Program-made: the position numbers and the translations under genes
Shown here: positions 12,987-25,300 of the stretch, one piece after another
Numbering within the stretch: position 1 is the first letter of the stretch
Layout of the letters: each line of letters starts with the position of its first letter
Assembly (NCBI RefSeq): GCF_000315625.1
Contig: NW_005434618.1
Location: 15,447 to 79,446, forward strand
Length of the DNA stretch: 64,000 bases
Source of the DNA: Guillardia theta CCMP2712
Taxonomy: Eukaryota > Cryptophyceae > Pyrenomonadales > Geminigeraceae
Direction: 5' to 3'
The notes under the pieces: generated by a model
Database searches by the model: none
What the model saw: only the letters and a program-made list of their open reading frames with translations
What the model was told of the DNA's origin: nothing

Positions 12987-13619
12987 ATGGAGAGTTTCAG
13001 CCGCCTTTCGAGCACTGAGAACCTTTCCTCATGGATGCTCCCGATAAATTGTCAAGAGTTTCAGGATTTGTCTGGTGCACTGAACAAGCCCGACGACGTT
13101 CCTGTCCCCGACAACGAACAAGAACAAGAACTAGATACGAACCTGCCAACCTGCCAGATGGACGGGGATAGCTCTTCTACGGAGGAACAAGAGGACACGT
13201 CTGAGAGGAAACAAACCTCCAAGCTCACCCTCGCTGAAAAATTGAGCATCATTCGCTCCCATGAGAGCCCCGACTGCCTTTACAAAACTCACGAAAGTCT
13301 CGCCCGCGCCTTCGGCAAGAGCCGCTCAGCCATCTCCAAACTTCTCCGACCCGAAAACGTGTACAAGCTGAAGCTGATGGAGGCGTCGGGCGTGAAGCTG
13401 ACAGTGAAGCGAGCGGTGAGGCAGATTCCACAGTTCGAGGTGGCTGTCAGAACCTTCGTGCTGGGACTTGAAGGCAAGGCGCAGCGGCGACTGCGGGTGC
13501 AAGCGTTTGCGAAAGAGCTGGCGGGGAGGCTTGGGATTGACAACTTCAGCGGGGGGAGGGGGTGGTACAACGGGTTCATGAAGCGACATGGGCTTGGGGT
13601 CGGAAACCACGAGGGATGA
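12987..13619 (+). CDS. CENP-B/Tc5-type helix-turn-helix DNA-binding protein (210 aa)
   Basis: Single-exon ORF starting at an ATG. Residues 1-75 are acidic and Ser/Glu rich. Residues 78-128 resemble a CENP-B N-terminal (psq-like) HTH: KLTLAEKLSIIRSHES, then SLARAFGKSRSAISKLL. Residues 145-205 resemble the second CENP-B/Tc5 HTH, including the conserved end GGRGWYNGFMKRHGL. The protein stops there, so the DDE transposase domain that follows in pogo/Tigger elements is absent. No terminal inverted repeats are obvious in the flanks. It is therefore either a domesticated transposase-derived DNA-binding protein or a 5' remnant of an element. Codon use looks normal for the window. Confidence 0.7.
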   Translation: MESFSRLSSTENLSSWMLPINCQEFQDLSGALNKPDDVPVPDNEQEQELDTNLPTCQMDGDSSSTEEQEDTSERKQTSKLTLAEKLSIIRSHESPDCLYKTHESLARAFGKSRSAISKLLRPENVYKLKLMEASGVKLTVKRAVRQIPQFEVAVRTFVLGLEGKAQRRLRVQAFAKELAGRLGIDNFSGGRGWYNGFMKRHGLGVGNHEG

Positions 13620-14160
13620 GACAAGGTACAGAGTGCGTTCGACGGGAACGTAGGAACATGATATTGCTTGCGGCGCTGAATTTTCCCTCATGGGAAGGCT
13701 GACATGGCAGCGCATGGCTGCCTGCTGTTTGAGCCCGTTGAATGCGGAGTCAGGCCCGAAGGCTGACGAGACTCTGTCGGGACTTGAAGACTGTCAGGGG
13801 GTCTTCTGAAGTTTGCAAGGAGAGGCAAACCCCCGCTTGCTGTTGTCGGTCATGGCTGTGCTAGAGCTGCAGGCCTGAAGGTTTTAACGTACTTACATCT
13901 TGAGGTGAATCAACTTGAACTTACTAACACTATCATATGTGAGGCTTGAAGTGAATGAGAATCAATCAAATAGATCTTGCTTTTCAAACGCCTCCGGGTC
14001 ATTCGCATTGCTGCACTAATAATGACACGTTGAAAGGGTCCTGGAACACCGTCACCCTCGTCAAAACAAACGGATCAACCGAGCTCGTCATCGTCCGGCT
14101 GTGAGACTCGGCGACGGCACTGAGCCAGTCAATCTCGGACAGCTGGCAGTAGTACAAAAC
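13620..14160. other. Non-coding stretch after the CENP-B-like gene
   Basis: No convincing exon, RNA gene or repeat seen. Moderate GC content with scattered CTTGAACTTACTAAC words, as in the islands. Confidence 0.4.
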
Positions 14161-14850
14161 GCGCCGTTGTCCTGCCTGAGTCTGCCGGCCCTAATTTTTA
14201 ACTCTCCGAGGCTCGAATGCTCTCGAGGTAGCCTGCCCTTGCCACCGTGACTTGTCACGAGTCACCGCTCAGTGACGGTCACGGTGGCGACATCAGCCGC
14301 AGTGACGCGGCCGCGATCGCGGGCGGCACCAGAATTTGTCAGATAGGTCACGAATGGTCACGAAGACAGTTTACTAAGAGCTGACCGGACCGTCCGAGTC
14401 CGCGGGGCATGATGACCGTGAACATTGGCGACGGGCCGCCGCTGCCACGGTGCGTGCGATCCACTGCGGCCTAGCAGCCGGGACCACGACTCAGAGTCGC
14501 GCTGAGGACCGTCACAGAATCACGTACCTGGACTCAGGCTCACTGGCGGCCGCGGCGAAGACGAGCTGACAGTCACCGGACCGTACAGGCTATTCGATCA
14601 CAGCCTGGCACGCATCATGCCAGGGCACGCCGTGATGGTACTAAGTACATATCCTGACACTGCCAGGCTGTCGCACAGGCCATCGTCACCCGACGGCGTC
14701 AAGAAGAGAAAAGACAGTGAGAGTTGAAATCTTATCCGACAGCGGCCGCCACTTCCTGAGGCTGTCCTCCCAACTTCTGAGGCTTCAACACTGAGGCTGA
14801 TATCTTCACTTAAGTGCGCGCAGGCCCATCAAGTTCCCCCGCGGCGCCAT
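14160..14850. other. GC-rich non-coding island
   Basis: Dense GTGACGGTCACGGTGG, CACTGAC and CGGACCGTC words, with short imperfect palindromes such as GTGACTTGTCACGAGTCAC near 14248. No coding signal seen. Confidence 0.5.
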
Positions 14851-14998
14851 AGATAGCGGCGAGAAGAATCGAGGGGGAGGATCACATCAGCGCTATCAGG
14901 GAGCACGAGACTTTCAAAAACTCCTTCAAGCACCTGTCTTACTTCCTCTTCGACAAGCTCGCCAGGGCCCGGCTGCACGCGACGCAGTCACGAGTGTC
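14851..14998 (+). other. Possible isolated coding fragment
   Basis: One plus-strand frame opens after a TAG near 14846 and reads EDHISAIREHETFKN, then SFKHLSYFLFDKLARARLHA, with strongly GC-ending codons unlike the surrounding island words. Beyond about 15000 the frame becomes Ser/Arg-rich composition noise. It may be a relic exon, or an exon of a gene I could not assemble. No family is recognised. Confidence 0.22.
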
Positions 14999-14999
14999 A

Positions 15000-15560
15000 A
15001 GATCAAGTCTACAACCATTCGCTGCCGCCGGCTGGCGGACTCTGTCGTTTTCCAAGGCTTGCTGGACGGAGCCTCCGCGGCAGAGAGTTCAAGGTTACCT
15101 GAAGGCGAGGCTGTCACGATGCTCCTCTTGCTTTCCGAGCGGCAGTGATCGGCCTCCAAGCCTGGACCGGATGCGTTTGCGAGTCGAATGCTACCGCAAC
15201 CTTGTTCGCCGAGCGATCGTGCCCGGCGGCGGCGTTGCCGGCCGCGGGCCCACTCGTCGGACCGGCCCAGCGCTGGGCCGGTGACCATCGGACCCCGCGG
15301 CGGCGTCCGACGGTCACACTGTGACCCGGGCGGCCACTGAGGACACGCCGCGCGGCCCGGCCGGGGCGGCGTGACTGAGGACGCGGCCTGGGACCGCTCT
15401 GGGGACCGCTGCACTGCGGCAGGGACCGCCGCGCCGCGTGCAGGGACCGGGCAGTGGAGGACTGCCAGTCAGCGCGGGGAAGAGGGTGCCAAACCCGCGC
15501 CAGGACATCGCGGCCGTTCAGGGAAATGCAGCGATTGTACCAAACGACGAACAGCAGCAA
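15000..15560. other. GC-rich non-coding island
   Basis: CCGGCCCAGCGCTGGGCCGG palindrome near 15263-15282 and repeated GACCGC, CCGGCCGGG and GGGACCG words. ORFs on either strand are compositional. Confidence 0.5.
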
Positions 15561-15832
15561 CGTAAGAGAAGCCAAGGATGAGATAACGAGGGATGAAGAC
15601 GATGATAAAGAAGGAATGCGATGATAAATCATGAATGCGATGATGAGAGATGCACGTAACCAATGGTTGGATGGAAATGAAGATGACAACATGTGAAACT
15701 GAGGAAAGAACATTAGAAATGTGTGCCTTTTTTTCACGACGAAATTGCATCATACTTTTTATTTCAGTATTGTGAATGTGAGCTTTTAGAGATAGAATCT
15801 AGCAAATATTGTGTTGGTATCCATTGCGGGGG

Positions 15833-16001
15833 CATGCGTGTGTATTTGTGGCGGAAATGGTGGGGGCTTGATCTATCTGGCATTGTGTTTTGTATTCTGT
15901 TATTGTCTTCCTGTCGTGCCGAGTTTCGAGGAGGCAGAAACTCCTTGAACTCTGAAGAACATATCATAGAACATTGGAGACGGCTTGAAGCTTTGAGATG
16001 A
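15833..16001 (+). CDS. Hypothetical small ORF with one hydrophobic segment
   Basis: From an ATG at 15833 the frame reads MRVYLWRKWWGLDLSGIVF, then a hydrophobic CILLLSS stretch, and ends with an acidic/basic tail (EEHIIEHWRRLEALR). It could be a signal-anchor peptide or an exon of the gene whose end lies near 16447. No family recognised, and chance is a real alternative. Confidence 0.22.
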
Positions 16002-16229
16002 CTGCTGCTGACATTGGAACAGATTCAATTTGGAAATTATATTTGTACGATAGACAACCATACCTTCTCGCCGGTTTGTGCTTTCTTTAACCTCTTTGGA
16101 TCCACTTTCTCATCTCTTCCCCTTCCTCACCCCTCGTCTCTGCCTTCCTCCCACCACACTCTCCTTTGTCCCCCCGTCCTGTCTCAACCCTTCGTTTCCC
16201 ACTTCTTTCTCATACCCCCTCCCTACCCC

Positions 16230-16447
16230 TTTTCCCAACTGGCTGGTTCGCATGGGCTGAGAGAGATTGCTATCAGACGAGAGTCTGCACGAATGTCAAG
16301 ACTGGCGTGTCGACGGTGAAGCAAACATCCCAAGGCGCGTTCCACGTCGAGTCACAAGAGTTGCCCTTGATCGATCATTGGCCGGGGATAGCGCAGTGTT
16401 TGGGTAAGGACCACGGGGACAAGTGCTGGGAGCGATGGGATGTATAA
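16230..16447 (+). CDS. Hypothetical C-terminal exon with AATAAA signal
   Basis: Open frame reading GWFAWAERDCYQTRVCTNVK, then QELPLIDHWPGIAQCLGKDH, ending in TAA (16445-16447). The stop overlaps an AATAAA polyadenylation-like hexamer (16446-16451). It contains four Cys residues. The upstream part of the same frame is pyrimidine-rich like an intron end, so this may be the last exon of a small gene beginning near 15.8 kb. The product is unknown. Confidence 0.3.
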
Positions 16448-16838
16448 TAAAGTCAGAAATCGTATGGTCGAAAGTCCGAGAACCTGCTGTCGCTGCAACA
16501 GCACTGTCGGTGATACCTTAAAAGGGCATGATTGCAGACGAGAAACGTGCATTCTGACCACTCTAGAACAGACCTCTTCAGGATGAGGGCAGCAGATCAC
16601 AAAACTACTCATCGGCCAAGGATTGAATGCAAGTCGAGAAGTTGAAAAGGAACATGATATATTTTCGCTCAAACTCCCAAGTACCCATGGCAGTGTCTGC
16701 AACGGAAAATCGAACAATAAAAAAATCTACCGTTCAAACCAGCTCGCGCCTCCAATGATATTGCCACTCAGTATTGGCGCTCTCCAGCCTCTATCGGAGC
16801 CTCGGAGTTGAGGGTGCACAGTACATTCAGGCAGTAAC

Positions 16839-17174
16839 TCAAGCATCGGCTGTCCGCACAACCCCAGGGGCACAAGAGTCCATTCCAACCGCTGAAGGGC
16901 AGGCAAGGTTCGGATCGAAATCTTGATCATGAAGAAGTGTTCCCACCAGGGCCAACCCGCCGCCTACTGCTACCACTCCACCCAAGATAGGCCCCCATAC
17001 CCCCGCACCGCTTGTTACGGCGTCCCTAAAGCTCGTCGCAGGACCCTCGTCAATGTCATCTCCATCTCCGACTGAGCCGTCTTTGACCTTCTCTTCAAGA
17101 ATGGACCTGATCACCCTTCGAACAAGTGCTTCAGTGACATGTAACAGTGTGACCGGTGGGCGAACAAGGGACAC
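16839..17174 (-). CDS. Hypothetical protein with Gly-rich transmembrane segment
   Basis: Minus-strand frame without an ATG at its left limit (first codon GTG). It encodes VIRSILEEKVKDGSVGDGDD, followed by a glycine/valine-rich membrane-like segment GPILGGVVAVGGGLALVGTL and a short polar tail with two Cys. The pattern (amphipathic helix, then one TM helix) looks real rather than compositional, but the 5' exon was not found and no family is recognised. Confidence 0.3.
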   Translation of the reverse strand: MSLVRPPVTLLHVTEALVRRVIRSILEEKVKDGSVGDGDDIDEGPATSFRDAVTSGAGVWGPILGGVVAVGGGLALVGTLLHDQDFDPNLACPSAVGMDSCAPGVVRTADA

Positions 17175-17989
17175 ATTAGCGGTTGGGCCGAGCCCATTTC
17201 AGGACACGCTGCACCGATGAATTCATAACTACAACACATAGCATCATCAAGACGTGTCATTTGATCTCGTCAAAATAGATCGGGTAATTTCCACATAAAC
17301 CCTTGGAACGATGTTGCATCGGAACCAAACTGAACGGGCAACACGAAAAGTTGAGTCGTGGAAAAGGAGAAGTAGCAAGGGCAAACAGAACAAAAAGACA
17401 ACGGTATTCAGATACATATCAAAATTTAAACACCTCATCATAACCATACTACCATCAGGCTCACACAGTACAACCCAGGAGCACCAGCGACAGGCAGTGA
17501 AGATCAATGCGGTGCATCCGAGGGGGCGCTAGGGCAAGAGGTGGGGGTGGGGATCAGAGGACACAAGAGAGATGATAGAGAGATGAGAGCATTCAGGTCG
17601 GCATATCCTTACCTCGACTTCCTCCCTCCGCCTCCTCCGCTCTCCCTCAAGAGCAGTAGCTCCCGAAGGTCGCCGAACATGTCGGCTCCCACCCTAAATC
17701 GGGAAGTCGTTACTGAACCGTTACAACCAACCACCCAAAAAACTGTTTTTCGGAGCCCGGCGCCGTCCGATCGGGGCCCGACTCGGGCCGGACACGAGGA
17801 ACTGAGATGGTCCGGGCCCCTAGCTAGGGCTCATGCACATCACCGAGCCTTCAGGTAGCAGGACCGTGACCTCTGACTTCGAAACCTGTCACATCTTAAA
17901 AGTGACCACCCAACCTCCATATCCATTATATATATTTTCAGTCATATTTTTAATTTTCATATAATTATTTACTTAACTTATTTAAGTCC

Positions 17990-18245
17990 CTAGGGCGCGC
18001 ACCCTACCCCTGCATGCCTACCCCCATGAATCCTGTCTGCTCCTTCACCCCACTTTCCCATACCACATTCTACCCCTACAAATCCCTCAATTTTCACCGG
18101 TACTTACCCGGATAAATGCTTACCACCCCTTACATCACCCCCCCATGTGAGTACGACCGCTCCGAAGGTGATCGGAGTACCCCTCATATCACCTGGCCCC
18201 GAATTCAATCAAAGGGGTGGGGTGGGGTGAGGTAAACCTGCAACA
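17990..18245. promoter_or_regulatory. TACCCC-rich cluster upstream of phycoerythrin alpha
   Basis: Repeated CCCTACCCC, CCTACCCCC, TTCTACCCC and GAGTACCCC words, ending in GGGGTGGGGTGGGG about 60 bp before the predicted start exon. TATA-like CTCTATAGC near 18255-18263. Function is inferred from position only. Confidence 0.35.
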
Positions 18246-18292
18246 TTTCCTCCCTCTATAGCATCAGGAGCAGCAACTATCCATCGTTGACC

Positions 18293-19233
18293 ATGGTGAG
18301 AGCACGCGTTGATGTGCTTGTGTGAAGGGCGATGAGATGATGGCTGCATGTTGAGATGAAGATGTTTCAACCCTTGCTCTGCACATCTGATTCTTCAGAG
18401 CTTCCAGCATACTTGCTACATTCCCTTCATGCATAATGAGGGCTGTTTTTTGTAGCCGACTGTTTCTGTTGAGTGTTTCGTCGATGTTTGAGCCTGCTCG
18501 CAACTTACTTGAGTTCTTGGCATGCTGACAATCCTGTTCATTGATGAATTTCCAATCTTGAGTTGAATATCATGTCGTGGTCCTCTAACAATCATGCACA
18601 GCAGAAGTAGCAGCATGCTGACTATCAGGCGCAGGTCTCTATGTCTCTCAAGGCTGCTATTGCCGCGTCCGCTATCGCCGCCGCGTCCGCTTTCTCCACT
18701 CCTGCTCTTAGTGTGAGTTTCTCCTCCTCTCCCTGTCTCCCTCCTCCTCACTGTCTACCTCCTCCTCACTGTATCTCTCCCCCCGTCATTCTTCCCCTTT
18801 CTTTCTCTCACCTGCTCCGCTCTAGGGTCTCCACATGAGCGTCGAGCGCCGTGACGTCGTCAAGACCATCGGAGCTGGAGTTGCTGCTGCTCCCTTCCTT
18901 GTGGGAGCTGCTGCCAACGCCGAGAGCACTGTCTTCCCCCGTGTCCAGACCCAGAGCAGCTTCGGAGTCATCAACGACAACATGGGCAAGGGAGCTATGC
19001 CAGTGATCACCGTCTTCGATCACCGCGGATGCAGCCGATCCCCCAAGGAGTACGTCGGAGATAAGAGCGGGGACCAGGATGACGAGATGTGCGTCAAGGT
19101 CCAGATGAAGACTCCTTACACGTACCCCCAGTACACTCGCCAGGCCACTGCCCTGCTGAACGAGATCATTGGAGTAACGTACACTAAGGGAAACCCCTCC
19201 GGCAGACACGGAACCCCCGACCTTGTAAACTAA
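18293..19233 (+). CDS. Cryptophyte phycoerythrin alpha subunit precursor
   Basis: Light-harvesting phycobiliprotein subunit that acts in the thylakoid lumen with the plastid-encoded beta subunit. The mature core has PVITVFDHRGCSRSPKEYV; its Cys is the expected bilin attachment residue, followed by the acidic DDEMCVKVQ strand typical of cryptophyte alpha chains. The precursor begins MSLKAAIAASAIAAASAFST (ER/plastid leader with Phe after Ala-rich h-region). A second leader follows, ERRDVVKTIGAGVAAAPFLV, with a twin-arginine pair and AxA-like end for lumen import. Exon with the leader: 18635-18712 (donor GTGAGT at 18713). Last exon: 18826-19233. An exon ending exactly in ATG (18293-18295, donor GTGAGA) joins 18635 in frame to give MVSMSLK; otherwise translation starts at 18641. 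With the 18641 start the precursor is 159 aa. Converges with the PhoD-like gene 126 bp downstream. Confidence 0.93.
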
Positions 19234-19359
19234 ATAAAGAAGATTCATTGGGTGAAATGAGCTGTTGTGTGGGTGAGAGGAGGGGGGAGGGGAGTAGAAC
19301 AAGGGGACCTCCCGTGACAGAGTTGAGCGTACGATGGTTGACAACGAGATTGAAACACA

Positions 19360-21469
<2,110 letters not shown>

Positions 21470-21894
21470 CCTGAAGTAGTTGGAGATAACCACGGCTGTA
21501 AAGATTTAAAGATTTCAAGATTTCAAGATTTCAAGGAGGAGCCTGCATACGAGCTCAGGAGATCAGTTGTGCATATTCAATTGAGCTCTCAGAATCAGAA
21601 TCTTCTCGTGCATGGAAGAGGACGAGATGAGATGAGCAGCTGCAAGCGGCGCCTCCGGCCCATGGCTGCGATGGGACACACTCGCACCAGACCTTGCTCG
21701 GGGATCCTCGGCTTCCGCAAGGAGGACAGCAAGTGGAAGAGAGCTTGCTACCGACAGAGTTCTTACTTGTCTTGTCCTCCCTTTCTCTCCTGAGCCTTCC
21801 ATCTCCTCCCCTACCTGTACATGGCACGTGCCGCAAGCCCCGGCGACCCTTCTGCCTCCATGACCCCTGTACCCCCTGGGGATCCTTGGCTTAA

Positions 21895-22382
21895 CACGTA
21901 CTGATTTTATTTGTCCCTTTTTAAAATTAGTACCAGCCAGTACTACCGGATTACGTGACACGTTCCGACCCGGCGTGCGGTACTAATAAGTAGTTCTGAC
22001 TCAGCCCGCCTCAGCGCCGGAGCCTCCGTCACTTTGCCAGTCACTGAGTCGGACCGTGAGGCCGCTCAACTTGCTGGAACTTGAACCAGCCCGGCCCAGT
22101 CCTCCAATGCGGGCCCCGGGCCGGCCGATCGGGCCGACGATCGGATCTTTGGACGGTTTTTGCAGGGCAGTGGAGTGAGTGAGAATCATTCTCAACACTG
22201 AGTGAGAATCACGGCCGAGCCGGCCGGGTGTCGGACGGTCGGAGGGCACGGCCCTCCGAGCTCAGTCAAATCTACTGCCCTCCTCACTGAGGAGGGCAGT
22301 CAGTCCCGGCCGGGCCGGCCGGGAGGGCAGTCAGTCAAATCTATGCACTGCAGGCTTTGAAACTTGCGTGACTCAGCAGTGT
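21895..22382. other. GC-rich non-coding island between PhoD-like and cyclase genes
   Basis: CGGCCGGGCCGGCCGGG-type palindromes, CACTGACTCGG words and a GAGGGCAGTCAGTC repeat (about 22287-22336). A GTACTGATTTTAT word at 21899 resembles the dispersed element. No exon seen. Confidence 0.5.
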
Positions 22383-25300
22383 TCACTGACTCGGACCGGT
22401 ACTACTAGTAACCTTGATGATACGCCCGGACGGCGCGGGCTTCAGTGGCTTCTCAGGATGATGTAAAGTTGAAGTCACAGGCCGCTGGGAGGGCTCAGGC
22501 TTGCACGCGGCCATGACTGGCGAGCGAACGGCGGGCCGTGCGCCTGACCGGGTCAAGATCTTATCGAAGTCGGAGGAGCAGCACAAGGCCCCGGGCTTCG
22601 CCTTCTTCTGCATCTCGAGTGCCTCGTTCATCGCCTCTCCCAGCGCATGGAACCTCGGCTGCAGCTTCCCCATCGTCCCCGCCACACAACTTCCTGCTGC
22701 GATCCCGATGCGACACGCGATCTGCTTCCCATCCTTGCACCTGAGCCCTTCGATGATCGCCAGCATCGACTCTGCTATGCCGAGCATCGTCGCACACAAC
22801 TCTCCGTCCTCTCTGCCTTGCAGCCACCCCGCACAGATGTACTCGTCGCCGATGGTGTCTAGCTTGAAGATCCTGCTGTCAGCCAGGCACTGGTCGAACT
22901 TCCTGTACACCTCATGGATCAGCTTCGCCACCTCCATCGGCTGCAGCCTCCCCGTCAGCTCCGTGTAGTCGCACAGATCCAGTCGGAGGACGGCAGCCTT
23001 CCTGTAGGAGGAGGCGACTTGCCCTTGGCTCAGCGCCTCCTCCACCACATCCCGGGGGAACAGGTCGTTGAGTACGCGCACGATCGCTCTTCGCTCCGTC
23101 TTGTTCCTGTGTTGCGAGACCCACATGGAGCGCTCGGACTTGTGCTGGTGCTTGAGGATCAGGTAGCTACAGCGTCCACCGAAGACGAGGACGAAGACTT
23201 CACCGACGAAGACTCGGGGGAGGAGGAGGTACATGTTGAGGACGACTAGCGGCAGCATCGCCTTCACGACCCACGCGTGCCATCGCGCGGGGACGTTGGC
23301 CTGCTGCAGGTTGATCCAAGAGATAACGGGCCCGAAGAGCAGCAGCCAGCCCGTCGCCCGCGTCCACCACACGCTGTAAAACATGATGGCAAACTGGACG
23401 AGGTGGCCGCAGACATACAAGGCCTGCCATGTCCTGAAGCGCTCGACCGCGCAGACTCGTGCAGCACGGTCATTCTGTTGCATCCTCGTAGAGGTGAAGG
23501 AGATGTAGAGGAGAGAGGAGGCGAGGAGGAGGAAGAGGACGCAAGCAAGCGTTTGAGCGACGAGGACATGCCCTCGCATCCGGCTCGCCTCTTCCTCACG
23601 GAAGAAGCTGAGCCTAGTGATCCGGAGGAAGGAGACGAAGAGAGCGACGTTGTAAGAGATGCTTCCAACGAGGGCCTGTCGGAGGTGGTTCGGATAGTGC
23701 TTTCGCAAGAACTTCTCCTCCAGAGCCTCATCCGAGAACACGGCTCCAACCTCACAGATCGCGTGCTCCTGCCCTTCAGTCTCCTCGATCTCCAGCCATC
23801 TCGAGATGGGGTCGTCCATCATGATCATGCCCCCGGCCTTGGGTGAGTCCACCTGAACGCATTCCTGAGACGCTTTCCGCAACGCCATGGCAGAGGCCAC
23901 CCACGAAGCTCGCCTGCCGCTGGTGGCGGTGCCGCTGCTGCCGCTGCTGCTAATGGTGGTGGTGGTGGTGGTGTTGCTGCAGCTGCTGCTTTCCCTGACC
24001 TCTATGAAGTAGGTCGCCATAAACCCCTTCCCCTTGATGTGCATCTCTGGTCTCCGTGTGAAACTCATTCCCGCGCTCTCCTCCTCCTCCTCCCCCAGCT
24101 GCTTCCGGAACTCCTCCGTGCACAGAATCTTGTCCTTCTCCGAGTAGTGGCACATGCGCGCGCTGGTGTTGATCGCATCCCCGAACAAGCAGTAGAACCT
24201 CCGATGCGCTCCCACGATCGCTCCTGCCAGCGACCCGCACGCGATCCCGACCTTGGCCCATAGCGGCTCCCCGCTGAGAGCACGAAAATCCTTCACCTCC
24301 CTCATGATCCTGGCAGCGAGGAGAACCATCTCCCTTGCTGCTGTGCGCCTGTACCTGGCGGGGCTGTCGGGAGCATGGAAAGGGCGCGAGGTCCTCTGAC
24401 AGCAGATCACGTATGTATCCTGAACGTGGTGGTACTTGAAGCACCCGAACTCGTCCACGATCGAGTCAAGGCGGGTAAAGACGTCATCAAGGAGCTGGAA
24501 AGTTGCCAGGGTCATGGAGGAGGACAGCTCGGTCGCGCAGGGCGAGAGGCTGATGAACATGATGGTACAGTGCTCCATGTTGCCAGCGATCAGCCTGCTG
24601 CTCTGAGACCGGAGTCGGCAGTGCAGCGGCTTCGGGATCAGAGTCCCCAAGAAGTCGCTCAGCTTGTCTGCGTCAGCACGCAGCCTCCGCTCCCGCTTGA
24701 ACTCAAGCTGAGCAGACGAATATCGTTCCCCGCATATGAAGACGCTTGCTAATGTGACTTGCAGGTGGAACAGCGCGGAGGGGATCCAGATCCTCGCGTC
24801 CAGCCCCGTCGCCCATCCCGTGGCGAGCATGACAGTCACTTGAGTGAGGGAGAGGGCGAGGGCCGTGCTGCCCTTGCTTCCCACGACAAAAGGAAACATG
24901 GAGCCGATGATGGCGTAGACAACCAACGTGCCGGGAGAGAAGACTCTATCTGTACACCCCGCATCCTCGCTGCCATACTCGGTGGAAAAGTTGAGCATGG
25001 TCGCTACGGGCTTCGCGTCGTGACAGGTCCAGGTCCACGGGAAGCCTTTGGACCTGTCAATGGTCAGGTTGACATAGGGCGACATGTAGCCAACGCTTGA
25101 AGCACGGCAGATGTCTGCTGTGACGCGCCTGAAGACTTCAAGTTGGAAGAGGAAAGAGATCAGCGTGAAGGTGACAATCTCTTTGTCAAGATGCCCTCGG
25201 ATCCAAGGGACCCATGTGATGAGTTGGAACATTAGAGCGGTAAAGGAGCACATAGCTGCTGAGAGTGCAAACATGAGACACATGAATGTCTTGAGGTTCG

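Noticed and set aside
14926-15737. Minus-strand ORFs of 160-200 residues
   Set aside because: Compositional ORFs across the island; no ATG context, domain or splice support.
21830-21895. Ferredoxin-like CGTCHVQ word (GACGTCHVQV) on the minus strand
   Set aside because: The first ligand Cys expected six residues upstream is Arg, the flanks are island DNA, and no other ferredoxin motif follows. Probably chance, at best a relic.
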